Assembly (NCBI RefSeq): GCF_905475395.1
Contig: NC_058338.1
Location: 6,462,935 to 6,526,934, forward strand
From: Chrysoperla carnea
Lineage: Eukaryota > Arthropoda > Insecta > Neuroptera > Chrysopidae
Length of the DNA: 64,000 bases
Reading direction: 5' to 3'
Position numbers and translations under genes: made by a program. This document shows positions 49,481 through 62,060 of the stretch, piece after piece. Each line of letters starts with the position of its first letter. The stretch's first letter is position 1. The notes beneath the pieces are model-generated. The model was not told where the DNA came from. It worked only from the letters and a program-made list of their open reading frames with translations, and ran no database searches.

Positions 49481-52198
49481 TTATACTGTGGCAAATTTTT
49501 CGTGTAATTTTTTGAACAACGGAAATTGCAATATTTATTTAATATTAAATTTGCCTCGAAAAAATTAGCTTCTTTTTCTATTCGTGGTCCTTTTGCTTTA
49601 TGGACTTTTCTCGGGATCTGCTTGGCACGTTTTCTTAGGATCATTAAGATCCCTTACGGTGTTAAATTTTTAGATTTGAGCTGTTAAAGTTGTTTTTATT
49701 AAAGTGTTTTTAAAGGTATGGTTTTTGTAAGTTTTAACCGAATAAAGCCTCAAAGTTTGAAACGTAACTCTCAAATATTTTCATACACTCATTTTTTTGG
49801 GGAACATTCTTAAGGAGGCGAGCTATATTTCTTATTAGCTAAATCATTCATAGATTTGGTCAGTAATGTTGTAAATTACTATGGTTTATTAATACACATC
49901 TGTTTATTCACCGCCTACTGAACACCCAGTTTTAGCCTGTAAAATTGGAGTTCTATTTTGAGTTCAAAATGATTGCTGACTATAAAAAAAAATTTGTATT
50001 TGCAGATAAATAAAAATAATGAATTTTGTGTGTATTCATTTGTAATTTCTTCTAAATTTGTATGTGCTTCAAAGGATTGAGCGAGCTTAATTTTTGTTCC
50101 CCCAAAAATTTTTGATATCAAACACAATATTGTTACAATATTTTGTACATAATCAGGATATGGATGATGCTACAAGTAAATATTGCGTAACGAGTTTTTT
50201 ACTTCCATTATTATATAATATTGGAATACATCTGGCAACAAGAATATCCTACAAGTTTCTAAGATAGCGGCAGAAATCGTTTCGGGACGTTGCCCTTCAT
50301 GTACGATTTTGGGTGATCTTTTAAAAAAATAATCCTTATTATCCAATATTCTCGATTTTTTTGGGGTCCAAATTAGTCTAGAAAATGATTTTTCTCCAAA
50401 TCGGATACAAAATAATATATTATACATCTACGGGACAAAAGCTCGGCTACGTCTCGAGCGATAATGAATATGAAATCTGAGAAATTATTTACTTGCTCCC
50501 GTGGTGTGTTTACTATGCTCGACGGAGGCGGAAAGCGGCAACTTTGTTTAGCACAGCGGGTTTTCCGTCTGAAGAGGAGAAAAAATTTTCCCGATTTTTT
50601 GAAAATTTCTTAAAGCATCCTATGGAAAAATTGATGAAACCATTGATGAAATTTTGTATCAAAATTTGATGAAACTTGGTTTGTAAGCTAATTTTGACCC
50701 AAAAATACAATAACCGTGTTTATTTAACGATCGAGTGAATAATTTTTGAGATATAGTCAGAAATCGAGTACAAGCATCAGACTGTATCTGCCTCTTATCG
50801 TAAGGTGAAATGGATTTTTACCTTTTTGAGCCCTACTAAACCTTAATCATCCAAATACAAGCACATTTGGATAGTTTTGCGAAAGAAAAATCGGTTTCTC
50901 AGACATCGATTTTCAACTGAAGAAATCGCTCCAGCATATAGGCATTCGTATAAGATTTCAGTTCATATTTTGGAAACTAACTCGTTCAATCGTCAAAGTG
51001 ATCCGTTTTTTGTATTTTTTGGGTCAAAATTACCCTAGAAAATGAATTTTATCCCAATCGGACATAAAAAATTTTCCCGGAAGTGTGCAGTTTTTGCAAT
51101 ATACTTACCTTTAAGAGAAGAAAATTGTTAAATTATAATCTTGCACGAAGTTAAAAACCTTTACGATCCATTTATTAATTCTAATGTTTCATTTATGTAT
51201 TATGGAAGTAAGTAATGTGATGTATTTGAAATAATATTTTCCTATACAGATTTCAATGTTTATATGTTGTATTATGTAGATTTTGTATATTGTCAAATTT
51301 ACTATACATGTGCTTTTGTACTAGCACACAGCATACACATATAGTAAAACTAGATAGACAAAGATAACAGATCACGAAATACAATGTATTAAACAAAGAT
51401 ATCAATATAAATTTATATATACATACTCAACACACGTACGGTGAATACGAAGTATAATATAGTAAGTAATGTGTGTTGTTGAGAATAAGAGAAGAAAACG
51501 GTCAAGCTTTCTAGTTAGTCTGTCTATCTATATGTCTGTCTGTCTAGATGGTTGAATGTGTATGGTGTCCGTGTGTCTATCGGACTGTTTTTAGTTCTAT
51601 TTAGTTACGTTGTGAAACAGGAATATAGTATGGAACATATAATATAATACTATACTAAAATTGAAGGGTTCTCAGGTGTATGTCTTTATGGGAAAATTAT
51701 GAAAAATATTATTCGAAAATAATGTAAATAAGTCTAATCGTTTGTCTAGAGATATCAGGGATCAACTTTCAGGGAGAAAAATAATCATTTAAACGAAAAT
51801 TGAAAATACCCGGTAAATTAAACTTTTTATTACTTTAATTTAGGTGTCCTCCGACGATTCAGATTTATATAAGTTCAAAAAGATTGTTGGCATAAAACGG
51901 ATTGGAAAAGGAATAGATTGATAGCCTGATGGCGGCTAAGCTATTTCTATCGGAGTGAATATCTAGTTGTACTAGCGTAGTAAATAATTCTTTTCGATAT
52001 CTTTAACCATCTCTGACGCTAGGGAAAGTATTAAGAATCGGCCTAAAATATTAAGAATCGACCCATCAGCCTGCATGACTATGCAAAATTTTAAGTCGAT
52101 ATTCCTATAAATAACGAAAATATCAGGATGTTTTCATCTTAAATGCGAAAAACTGTATATCAGTGGCTGAATAACTATATGAAATTTTAAAATGAAAC
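49481..52198. other. Gene-free stretch before tRNA-Cys
   Basis: No gene was recognised. About 51985-52085 (AACCATCTCTGACGCTAG, AAAGTATTAAGAATCGGC, TGCATGACTA) recurs in diverged form at about 63850-64000, so both belong to one dispersed family. The remainder is AT-rich sequence of unknown nature. Confidence 0.45.
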
Positions 52199-52203
52199 AA
52201 AAA
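52199..52203 (-). terminator. RNA polymerase III terminator of tRNA-Cys
   Basis: On the - strand a run of five T lies 12 bases after the tRNA 3' end, the standard Pol III stop. Confidence 0.7.
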
Positions 52204-52214
52204 TAATATCAACT

Positions 52215-52286
52215 AGGGGACACCCGGGTTTGAACCGGGGACCTCTCGATCTGCAGTCGAATGCTCTACCACTGAGCTATATCCCC
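52215..52286 (-). tRNA. tRNA-Cys (anticodon GCA)
   Basis: The 72-base cloverleaf reads on the - strand from GGGGATATAGCTCAGTGGTA to a terminal T discriminator. The acceptor stem GGGGATA/TGTCCCC is complete with one T-G pair; the D-arm has GTGGTAGAGC; the anticodon loop CTGCAGA places GCA at 52254-52252; the T-arm is CCCGG-TTCAAAC-CCGGG. Both internal promoter boxes (TAGCTCAGTGG and GGTTCAAACC) are canonical and there is no intron. It matches the usual eukaryotic tRNA-Cys closely and should be functional. Confidence 0.97.
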
Positions 52287-55200
52287 TTGTTCATAATTGA
52301 AAGAATCACTCTTTAATTGTTTTCTATTATACTTCGATTTTACGAGATACGTTAGAGCAAACCAATCGTTTAAACCTACGAGAAAAATTTTTAAAATGAA
52401 AACTTTAAAGTGAAAATGAAATTCAACGGATAGTTACCCATGGTGGACATTTTCCTTGATGATGGTCGATGCTCTACATATACTTACATGTGTGTTATGG
52501 TCCAATGTAAGAGATGGACATAGTTGAAACAGTACAAAATAGACGAAGAACAAACTACCTACAAATATATATAAACAAGCAACATAAGAAGATGAAGAAA
52601 ATTGTTAGTAGTAGTGAAAACGCTCTTGCTCTTGGTTACTTGCTTACGATCGATGCAGCATCATCATATGTCCGTTAGTTTGTCCGTCCACCTCCACCAT
52701 GTGTAACTCAGTATAATACTTTGCTTCTTCGTCCATAATAACATCCTGATCGAAAGCATTTGTTTTTATCCAAACTAAGTATTTACCGTACAAACTTTCC
52801 TCTAGGAGGTATTTTGAGCTGCTGATTAGGAATCCGATATCCGATTATATTCGCCGATCTTTCGAAATTCGTGCCATTTTTTGCCACAAATTTAAACTAA
52901 ACTAAGTAAAATAAGTGTTTATATTATATTAGATTATGAATAATAGAATCCGTGTAATCGGACATCGAAGTCGTAATCAACGGTCAAAAATACCTACTAG
53001 ATACAAAAAAAATTTGAGTACATATGCTCCTCGCTGGGACCCTATGCTCCTTTATGACTAGATTAAGTTGGTTGAATGCTCTTTGGGATCCTAATAAACA
53101 AGTTACAAAAAGTTTCATTGAAATCGGTGCTGCTTTCTTACTTTTCCACTTTGGACACTTTTTTCTGACTTATTCATATTATTAATATGTCGTGTAAAAA
53201 CAATGCACTTAATTCAATTTTGTCTCCTTAATTCTAATTATATGCATTTTATAGAATCGTTAATTTAGGTGGACCTTAAATGCCAGAGGTACCTTAGAAA
53301 CATTTACAGAAAGTACGAGAGTATTCGTACTACACTCGGTAAGAACTATGTTCCTTTTGTACCTTCGTAAATTATAAATGTAGCGCTTACTTTTTTATTT
53401 CCAAGATATTATTCTGAAAACTAAAGATACTAATTTAGAAGTCAAATACTTGTTTTATTCTTTAAAGAATTTAATTTTAAAACTACTTTTACTTTGTTAC
53501 TGTATCAATTACTTTTAATATTAATTTAAAAAAGACCTACTTCTGATTTTGTAGTCAACCCAATGTACGTATATTACCAACATTTGGTTTGATCAGGATA
53601 TTTATTATAACATAACATAAAATTTCCTTGTACTTACTTTGCAATTATCCCTATTATCTTTAACTTCTGATAATATTTCCTTTAACTTCTAATAATATTA
53701 ATCTTTAACTTCTATGAAAAAGTTGAATCGTTTAAAAAAGTTTTAGTTTCCAAGGTGACCTAGGTGAAAATGGTCGGTTTTTTTTGTTACACTTTTCTTG
53801 GTTTTACCTCCTAACTAAAACAAATCATATTGTACGATATCGTGCGATAAGGAACAGAATTCCAAAACATTGTTGGTCTGGTACCTAAAGATCATATTTA
53901 TGATAAGTTGTGTGTATATGTAGTCCTGTATAGTCCGTTGTTAACTCACTCAAAGTGACGCCCTCTTACCACCATCACACACTTTACACTTCCCGGAGGA
54001 CTTTCACTCTCCATCCGGACTTTCGCTGCACGCGTCGTTTTCGTCCACCACCATCCTTCACCTTCTAGTTTTCTCCGTTCATGTATATACATACATGTGT
54101 GTTAGTGTTTCTCTTCGACTACCACGAGTTCGACTACATGCTGTATAACCAAGCAGCAGCATGATGCTTCCTCCTCTTCAAAACGTATATCTACGTTAAC
54201 GTATACTACTCTCTACTCTACTCTCAATAGAGAAGAAGTAGTCGTTCCAAGTTTCACGTTTATAATTCAATATACATAAATTTTCAAATAGGAATTTCTC
54301 TCTATCAAAATAGGTGCTCGCACAATGAACGTATTCATTCTATTTCCTATTGTTCTAAATAATTTTTTTTTTAGCTTGTACATTTTGTGTCATTTAATTC
54401 TCCAAATAAGTTTTAATAATTACATATTCATCTGGTCAGTCATTTTATAAAATTTAACAAATGGAAATAAAACCATTGCCTGAGTTAATTGCTGAAATAC
54501 CCTATTCGTTGTGTGCGTAGCCAAGGTAGGGGCAATATGGTCGATCCCAGCGCTTCCAGAGAAAAATTTTGGCGATAAAGAAGGCTGTTATGACTAATTT
54601 GCAATTCTTTACATGTTAATGTTATAGAAAATGTCAAATTAAAATTATTGAAAAACACTAATTATTTAAACTTAATGCATTAAAAATTGTGTAAATAAGA
54701 AATCAAATTGTACAAATATAATTTTTTTAATGTAAATTATCATAATTATTTATTTAAATTTGTGAAACAATAATATTAAATTTTCTATGTAAGTTATAAC
54801 TGCAATCCATAGAATTATATATGCATCCATGGAAACCGCCTCCAATAAAACTCACGCACGGTGCGAATATAGACAGTTTTGAATATCAACGCCAATATTA
54901 TGCGAAAAGCTTGATGTTTTATTATATGAATATATGCCGAAGTCTAAATCAATTCTGAATCCATTTAGGGGGAGTTTGTCGATTATTTTAATAAATAAAT
55001 GACTTCAAAAGTAGGCATATTTAACAGTGTTAAATATAAGTCTTAAATTTGCATTAAGTATGCACGACAAGAGAACGAATAACTAAATATCACGCCAATC
55101 GATTTTGATGATTTTTTTTTAGTGATAAATTAGTTATTGTACTTCAGATTCACTAAAAATTATTTAAAAAAAACTTTAAACTTTTAAGTTTTTCTTTTCA

Positions 55201-56050
55201 AGTCGGTTTTCTTTTTGTTAAAAGTTTTTTCGATTACTATAAAGTATTTGGTGCCATTTTATCAAAATCTATATGTATAGATTTTCGATACTGGTTAAAT
55301 TCTTGCAAACAACGTTTGGGCTATTTTTATTCAAAAGTATTCTACGATTCTAATAGTTTTGATAAACATCTACGCTGTGTGGTTACATAAATTATCCTCT
55401 TTCTTGATTTGCCTGATAAAATAAATACGTTAGATATGATCTTGTATCATTAGAATTATTGAACTAGTCGAAATTTGAGACAAACTCTGTGAAGAGGTAA
55501 TATAAAAAGCATTCTAATTCAGAGCTTTTGTAGTAAACCAATTGATTTGAATTTAAAATACTCATTAATTAGAGGTTTTGTATTGATAAAATTTTATACT
55601 AAATACTCTATTTAATACCAAAATAATTGTGTTATCTCTGTATATGTTATTTATAATAAAATAACTATAGTAAATGTTTAGAGACCAAATTGAAAATTAT
55701 TATCATTAAGTCCATTTCTGTGATTGGTCAACTAAATTTTAAAATTATTATTTTAAAATAATATAATAATATATATATTTATAATACACAGATAATTTAG
55801 TGTATGTTTTAAGAAGAGAGAAATATAGGGAAAATTGAATTCGACCGACCACACTTTCACTCTCTCCTGAAAAACAACATATAACACATACATTCTCTCA
55901 TAAACTTGCCATCGGCGTTGAAAACTTCCACACACAAAACTAAACGAACTATCGTTGCTATTGCTTACCAGCTTTTCCTCATACTCTCACAATGTGTTAT
56001 TACACACGAGTTAAGCATTTCCAGATATTCACTACCAACTCTCTTTATCC
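52287..56050. other. Gene-free stretch after tRNA-Cys
   Basis: No coding sequence is supported. It contains the diverged relatives of the 46.7-kb tandem repeat (52760-52990) and the end of the foldback family (55035-55230). Purine and pyrimidine-rich short repeats are scattered around 53.9-54.3 kb. Confidence 0.45.
55035..55230 (-). repeat. Second copy of the foldback-associated repeat
   Basis: Reverse complement of about 5095-5205 followed by the terminal string of the 4768-5071 element (AAGTCGGTTTTCTTTTTGTT). Confidence 0.6.
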
Positions 56051-56052
56051 CA

Positions 56053-56085
56053 TTCTCTAACGAAACAAATTGTTTCGTTAGAGAA
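56053..56085. repeat. Perfect 33-base palindrome
   Basis: Sixteen bases (TTCTCTAACGAAACAA) are followed after one central A by their exact reverse complement. No gene is near; a polypyrimidine-rich block follows directly on the + strand. Confidence 0.9.
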
Positions 56086-56337
56086 AGTACACCCCCTCCC
56101 CCCTCGTTACCCTCTCCCTCTATCCTCCCCGAAATTCGACGTACTACATACATGGTTCTTTAGAAATGTTGGAATTGGTGGCTCTCTCTAAAATACAACC
56201 AACTTCATCAAAATTTTCTATGTATGCATGCATAGGTAATACATGTATGTATATATATGGAGTGGGAGTATGAGTGGGGGACCTAGGCAATGGGTGAGTT
56301 TAGAGGGTGGTTGTTTTATATCTCGTCCACATACTTG

Positions 56338-56354
56338 TTGTGTGTGTGTGTGTG
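56338..56354. repeat. (TG)n microsatellite
   Basis: About eight TG dimers. Confidence 0.7.
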
Positions 56355-56764
56355 CACAAGTATTTGTGCGTAATAAAATAATGTAAGAGAGTGAGGTTGT
56401 ATATAAGGTTGAAGGTATAAGACAAGGATATGATCAGGTTTCTCTGGAAGTGTGTGTGTGTTGTAAAGGAGGAAGATTTTCCAACATATATGATGGTGTG
56501 TATATATACAGGACGAATTTAAGGATGAAGATATGAGGATCTCATGTATGTATATATTATATATACATATAGGTATATGTAGAAAACAGTGGCGAACGCA
56601 CGCAAATACGCAGAAAAGTGGACACTCGAGAAGGAACATTTTCAAAATTCAAAATATTTGAGTTCATCCGCTTTCTCTTTAAAAGATTTCAACCATATTC
56701 CAAGAGGTATGCGAGCACAAAAGATTAAACACTCTCATGTACTTTGCCATTAATATCCTCACCG

Positions 56765-57355
56765 ACATCCAAGTAGCACTAAAATCCTTCAGCTCGGTCT
56801 CTCTAAACCCAAAAGTGGCACAGGACTACCGAACGTCTTCTCAAAGGAGCTGGACTGGGACACAGGGAAATTTCAGGGAATTGTGACGCCGATAAGTTCT
56901 TGGAGTTTCCTGAATGATGATATCTTAAAAAAGAACAATCTTAGATGGAGGGAGGAATGCACTTGTGGTACTACAAAACAGATATGGTCTAAATAAAATC
57001 GTAGGCGTTACGAAGATCTTATATCGCTTTGAAAGGCTTCTGTAATCAAAATTGTTGCGGCTATTATATGAGCTGTCACAGTGGGAAGTAGGAAGAAACA
57101 ATGTCTTATTTTCTTCACTGTCGAGATCTTGCCATGAGCCGAAGAACTCACTTGAGAAAGCTTTTCTTTAACGATCTTTCCAACCTTAAGTTCGTTGGCG
57201 TTGAATCACTTCTTTTTAAACAGCTTCAAATGGTTCATCAAGTAGTGACCAGGGATTTGCCAACCCTTTCCCGGTATCAAAGCGGACTCTTTCATCAAAA
57301 CGGAAAAAAGGCGAACAGAAAATATTGTGAGGATAGTTTTCATTCTCGATAGTTT
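56765..57355 (+). mobile_element. Dead non-LTR fragment, same family as 17525
   Basis: Aligns by eye with the copy at 17525-18110 from ATCCTTCAGCTC through GGACACAGG, GCGGCTATTA, AGCTGTCACAGT and TTCATCAAGTAGTGACC. It is frameshifted several times and has a short internal deletion. It retains an extra part upstream of the histidine motif that the 17.5-kb copy lacks but the 61.5-kb copy also has (AACAATCTTAGATGGAGGGA). Confidence 0.75.
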
Positions 57356-58800
57356 CTGCTGAAGCTACGAAGTGTTTGGAAAGTTAGTATTGGGCTCTTT
57401 TGATTCTCTAGAAAAATGGTGAAATATTCCAATAGTTGAGATCGACAAAGATAATTCTTTATTTTAGAAAATATATGTAAACGGCACTGTTATGGCACGT
57501 AGAATATAGATGAGTTGTATTGGAGGGTAAGACGATATGTGTATAGTACTATTCTAGTACTGCTTGCTTTGCTGGTAGAAAACTAACTAGATGGACAAAG
57601 CATCTACAACGTACATATAGTGCTACGGTATACGAGAGTATAACTACGAAAATGAAAATATACATACGTATAAGATCTCCATATTAGTACACGACGTCCT
57701 CATAAGTAGAATCTTTTGATCACTTCATTTACGCATCCATAAAACTTGTTGGGAACAGATTATTTTAAATAGGTATATGCCGCAGTTTTGGTTGGAAATT
57801 TGGTCTTGGTGCAAATGTTTTTATTGAACAAGAAGAACTGATTGACAGAGTTGTTGTTCATTCTAAATGTTTCTGCTGACGATCTCATCTTAAGGGTACG
57901 AAATGATTGAAAACCTAGAATGTGCCCTTTTAGGCTATAGTTTAAAATCTGACAGTATAGTATTCAAAATCTGATACAATAGGAAAGAGCAATACTTTTT
58001 TTTTTGCTTTAATAAAAGCTCAATCATGTAAAAAAGCAGAGAAAAACTATAAAAATTGAGATAAAATCCCATCCAAGATTTTTTTGCATCTCTTTCTAAC
58101 AAAATAGAATTCTGCATGGAGTTCATGGAATAGAAGAATGTCCTAGCAATTTATGTAGGTATTTGATTGTGGATTGGCATTTAATATTACGGTACTTTCT
58201 TCGGAGAGTACAATATGCAATTTGATTTTATGAGATAAGTTTTGATATTTATAAAAATTCTTGGTTATTCTAGTATCCTGAACTATGTCAACAAAAATTT
58301 ATTAAAATATTTTGTTTTCTTTTTCCACAAATAAAAATGTCAATGATGTCAGTCAAGGTTACATGAATATGAGTATGACATTAACATATTAAAACTTTTT
58401 CTAACACATATATTATCATAAATACAAAGTCATATCTAACACTATATTTACACGCAAACCGTGGAAAAAAATGTATGAATTGAGATGAGGACATTTTGAC
58501 ACGCTTCGAAATAACAAGTCTGTTGAATTTTTCTATGAAGTAAAGTAAGAAGAAGTAAAGGAAGTCTTTGGATTCTGGTGATTGACTTTCTGATTTTCAT
58601 GATCTATTACTTAGTGCTAAAGAAAACAGTGGCATGACTAAAAGGATTTTCTAATAAGATCCGCCCATATTGTAGCTTTATTTTTCTCCCCCAGCCGCAT
58701 AAAATATTTTGGAATCCAGGAAGGTTGGTCCTTAAGAAAAGTAAATGTAATGTACGAACCCAAAATTTCTTAATTTGTTGCTCGAATCGTTTAACGTACA
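57356..58800. other. Gene-free stretch
   Basis: No gene or recognised repeat seen. Confidence 0.4.
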
Positions 58801-58801
58801 C

Positions 58802-59135
58802 TTAGGTTAGGCTAGATTAAAGTGGCTGTCCTGGAGTGGGACGCACTTAGACTAAAGAGTCCGTTGTGATACCGAAAAAAAGGGTTGCTGCATCTCCAGC
58901 CACTTCTCTATGAAACATTTGGGCTGTTTAAGAAGAGCAAGATTGAAGAAAGGCTGACTCAAATGAGTCATCTCCTCGTGGCAAGAGCTTTAGTTAGCTG
59001 AACAGTGAAAGACAAAATGAGACATCGTTTCCTTACCTTACCCACTGTGATAGCTTCCGCAATAGTCGTGATAAACTGGTAGGTTCAGTCGTTCAGCGTG
59101 CCTAGCACATAGCCAGTGCCTTATATTGGCAGCAA
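58802..59135 (-). mobile_element. Dead non-LTR fragment, 3' end only
   Basis: Read on the - strand it has the histidine and cysteine region (TATCACGACTATTGCGGAAG), the CTCAAATGAG-type spacer, the GTCTAAGTGCGTCCCACTCC end and then CTAGCCTAACCTAA. It is the 3' end of the same family as at 17525, more diverged. Confidence 0.7.
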
Positions 59136-59600
59136 CGATTTTGCTTATAGAGGAGTTATCAATAATCTAACTTAGACTAATCTGACCAAGAAAAAACATT
59201 TGAAGGTTTTGATGACATCCAGTATTTAAATAGATGTGGAGGTAGTGTGTATTGAAGGGTAAGACGCAGTCAGTTTTAGTATATATAGAAAACGTAACTA
59301 GATGGACAAGGAAATTGTACGTACGAATGTTATAGCATTGAACGTAGAATGAACGTAATAGTATAGTGTATACATATTATAATGTAGAGTGTATGTTCTT
59401 CAACATACCTACCTCATACCACATCATTTATGACCATGAACGCCCTCTCACTACTACCATGTATACCATAGGGTAAGATGTAGTACCTATCTTAAATCAG
59501 TCCCTTAGTTTCTATTTGCAGGGAGTATAGCAGATGGAGGGGACACCTAAATTAATCACAGTGCTATTACCTTGAATGACCAAAACAATTATATTAATAA

Positions 59601-60052
59601 CTAGCTGTGAACTATCCGCTATGCTGAGCAACATCCCCACTTGCACCCCTCCCTCCACATTTCCTTGCGTGGAATAACAGTTTTGTAATGTACTCGTCAT
59701 GCTCTTTTATTTGATACCCCACTTAGGTATATTTGTACATATTCGATAATTCCTTCCCACTTTCTCGCTACACCTTTCTACCCTCCGAAGGTTAAAATTA
59801 GATAAAAACAATAGATCTTTGAAGCTGGTTGTATATCGTGTCAATATTTGAGCTTAATCGATGCACAACTTTTTTAGTTTTTTGAAGCATATCCCTTTCA
59901 ACCCCTTACTCTACTATAATATGGATGTATTATACATAAAAACCTTCCTCAAAGCAAAACCGCATCAAAATCCGTTGAGTAGTTTCAAAGATTTAAGCGT
60001 ACAAAGGGACATAGGGACAGAAAAAGCGACTTTGTTTTATACTATGTAGTGA
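59601..60052 (-). mobile_element. Non-autonomous Helitron-like element, second copy
   Basis: Reverse complement of the 9397-9877 element with the CTAG end at 59601-59604 followed (on the - strand) by T, and a TC start at 60052-60051. The 5' flank is T rather than A. A few short deletions separate it from the first copy. Confidence 0.75.
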
Positions 60053-61526
60053 AGTAGTGTGTCGTTACTATGATAACTTTCTGAAATGAAACTCATGGAT
60101 GGAGCGAATACAGATATTAATATTTACTGGGCAGTATTTATATTGGAATGAGGGTATTTTAACAGAATGCGGATAGGCTGAAGATTGATTGTCCATGCAG
60201 TTTTGTAAGACTTATAAATTTGTGATTCTTAGTTCTATTTACAACGTGACCATTTCATATTAGGCTAAATTTTAAAGTGATATGCCTTGAATCTATGAAC
60301 CCAATGTACTATTGATACATGATATGTATGCAATAAATTTTACAATTATATTCTGTTTTTTTACGGATCACTAAGCGAAGTATAAGTGCCAAAAAAGAAG
60401 TAGTATTCAACCCAAGCTACTAAAACTACCAGTCGAATCAATTGAAGAACGTTCATAGGTAGTGGATACTTTTATACGTATACGATTCGATAATATGCAT
60501 GTACAGTATGGGAAGGCGAAGAATAAGTGGGAAAGTTGTGGAACCCACGGAGTAAGGGATGTCTGTAAAGAAACATGGAAGGTTTTCAATGCTTTAAGGA
60601 AACATTATCTATGATGCTGTTCCTTAGAACGAATTGTAACGAGTATATGTTGAAAAGGGTGCCTTCAGGTAAACTCGATGCGGTTGATTCTAGGTATATT
60701 AGGATGTGAACCATGGTACATTCAGATATTATACCATGGTTAATACATCATATTCGCACAGTGTTGAGGAATAACAATATAAATACATGCTATGTCTATT
60801 GTGATATTTTAAAGTATGACTTAAAAAAACTTAAATGTAAATTTTTGACTCTAGGTACAAGACCTTCCCGTACAGATGATGAGATGAGATGTAGAACACG
60901 TGGTGTTACTACACACACACACAGAAAACTTGGTAGAATGGGTGGCTAAGGAGACCCCATGGTTCTGTAAACTTACTATGTATATATATATATACACCAT
61001 ATTTGTACTTCTCAAAGATCAATACCTCGACCAACGTCCAACTGAGAAACGTTGCGAGTGAGAGTGTTTGACCATCATCATCATCATCAGAACAGCAAGC
61101 AAGCAAGCAAGCGTACGTACGTTCTCTACGTACAGTCGGAGTATTCGGAGTATTCTCGTTTCTATGTACCATATACGTATGAAGGTACGGAGAGAAAATC
61201 CTTAGTTTGCTATCTTATGTATATGTGTAGATGTGTGGTGGCCAGCTACAAGCTCTGTACGTGTATGTGTATATATACAGCTCTCTCAGAGAGTGAGCTT
61301 CATATAATAATATTCGTGTTTTTAAGAGCATCACACAGAAACTCACTCCCTCCACCATATTATTTGAATTTTCACTTTTACTAGTTTTTATTTACTGTGT
61401 GTTACAGTCGTCAAATACTTTCGTTTTGTTTGCTGACGTTAGATTAACAGATTTAGTTGCATTGAAAACTCTTGCTGAAAAGAAAAATCCTTGGCGAGAA
61501 TAGCTACTAATAGTAGAAGTAGCTAC
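60053..61526. other. Gene-free stretch with simple repeats
   Basis: No gene was recognised. A CAT-triplet run (about 61072-61088), an AGCA run (about 61094-61112) with adjacent GTACGTAC motifs, and short TA runs (60980-60996) are present. Confidence 0.5.
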
Positions 61527-62060
61527 TATTATTAGGTTAGGTTAGGTTGTGGTGGCAGTCTTGAGGTGGGACACACTTAGGCCATATCCCCTGCCACAAC
61601 TACATGAACCATTTTCAGCTTTTTAAGAACAGCAGGAGTGCTTTGACGTCAACGGACTTTAGGTCAGAGAGGTCGTCAAAGAAAGGCTGGCGCAAAAAAG
61701 TCCATCTCCTCATGGCAAGAGCTGGTAGCAGAGAAGACAAGACATCGTCTCCTTCTCCTCCATACTGTTACAGCTCCGGCAATAGCTGTGAGGCTCAGGC
61801 GTTCAGCATGTCTACCACCTAGCCAGTGTCCTGTAATAGAGACCCTTGCAAGCGATTTAAAATCTTCAGAACGCCTACGATTGCATTTAGACCATATCTG
61901 TCTTGCAGTACCACAAGTATGTTCCTCCCTACATCTAAGATTGGCCCTTTTTAAGATATCCTCTTTAAGGATCAGCTTGCAGCTCACGAACGGAAGTCCC
62001 GGAATATCTCTGTGTCACGGTATCCATACCAGGTTTACATTTATTTGTTCCTCTAGCTTA
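61527..62060 (-). mobile_element. Dead non-LTR fragment with telomere-like 3' tail
   Basis: On the - strand: ACACAGAGATATTCCGGGAC (RNase H region), then GCCAATCTTAGATGTAGGGA, then a frame coding for ITGHWLGGRHAERLSL, then the cysteine region, then CTAAGTGTGTCCCACCTCAA and finally AACCTAACCTAACCTAA. It is the best preserved member of the family in the window over the histidine motif, but still frameshifted and truncated at the 5' side. Confidence 0.8.

Noticed and set aside
56316-56645. 109-codon frame on the - strand, Cys/His/Ile-rich
   Set aside because: Built on TG and TA simple repeats; no conserved motif.
61052-61384. 110-codon frame with a His run
   Set aside because: The His run is a CAT triplet repeat; nothing else is protein-like.
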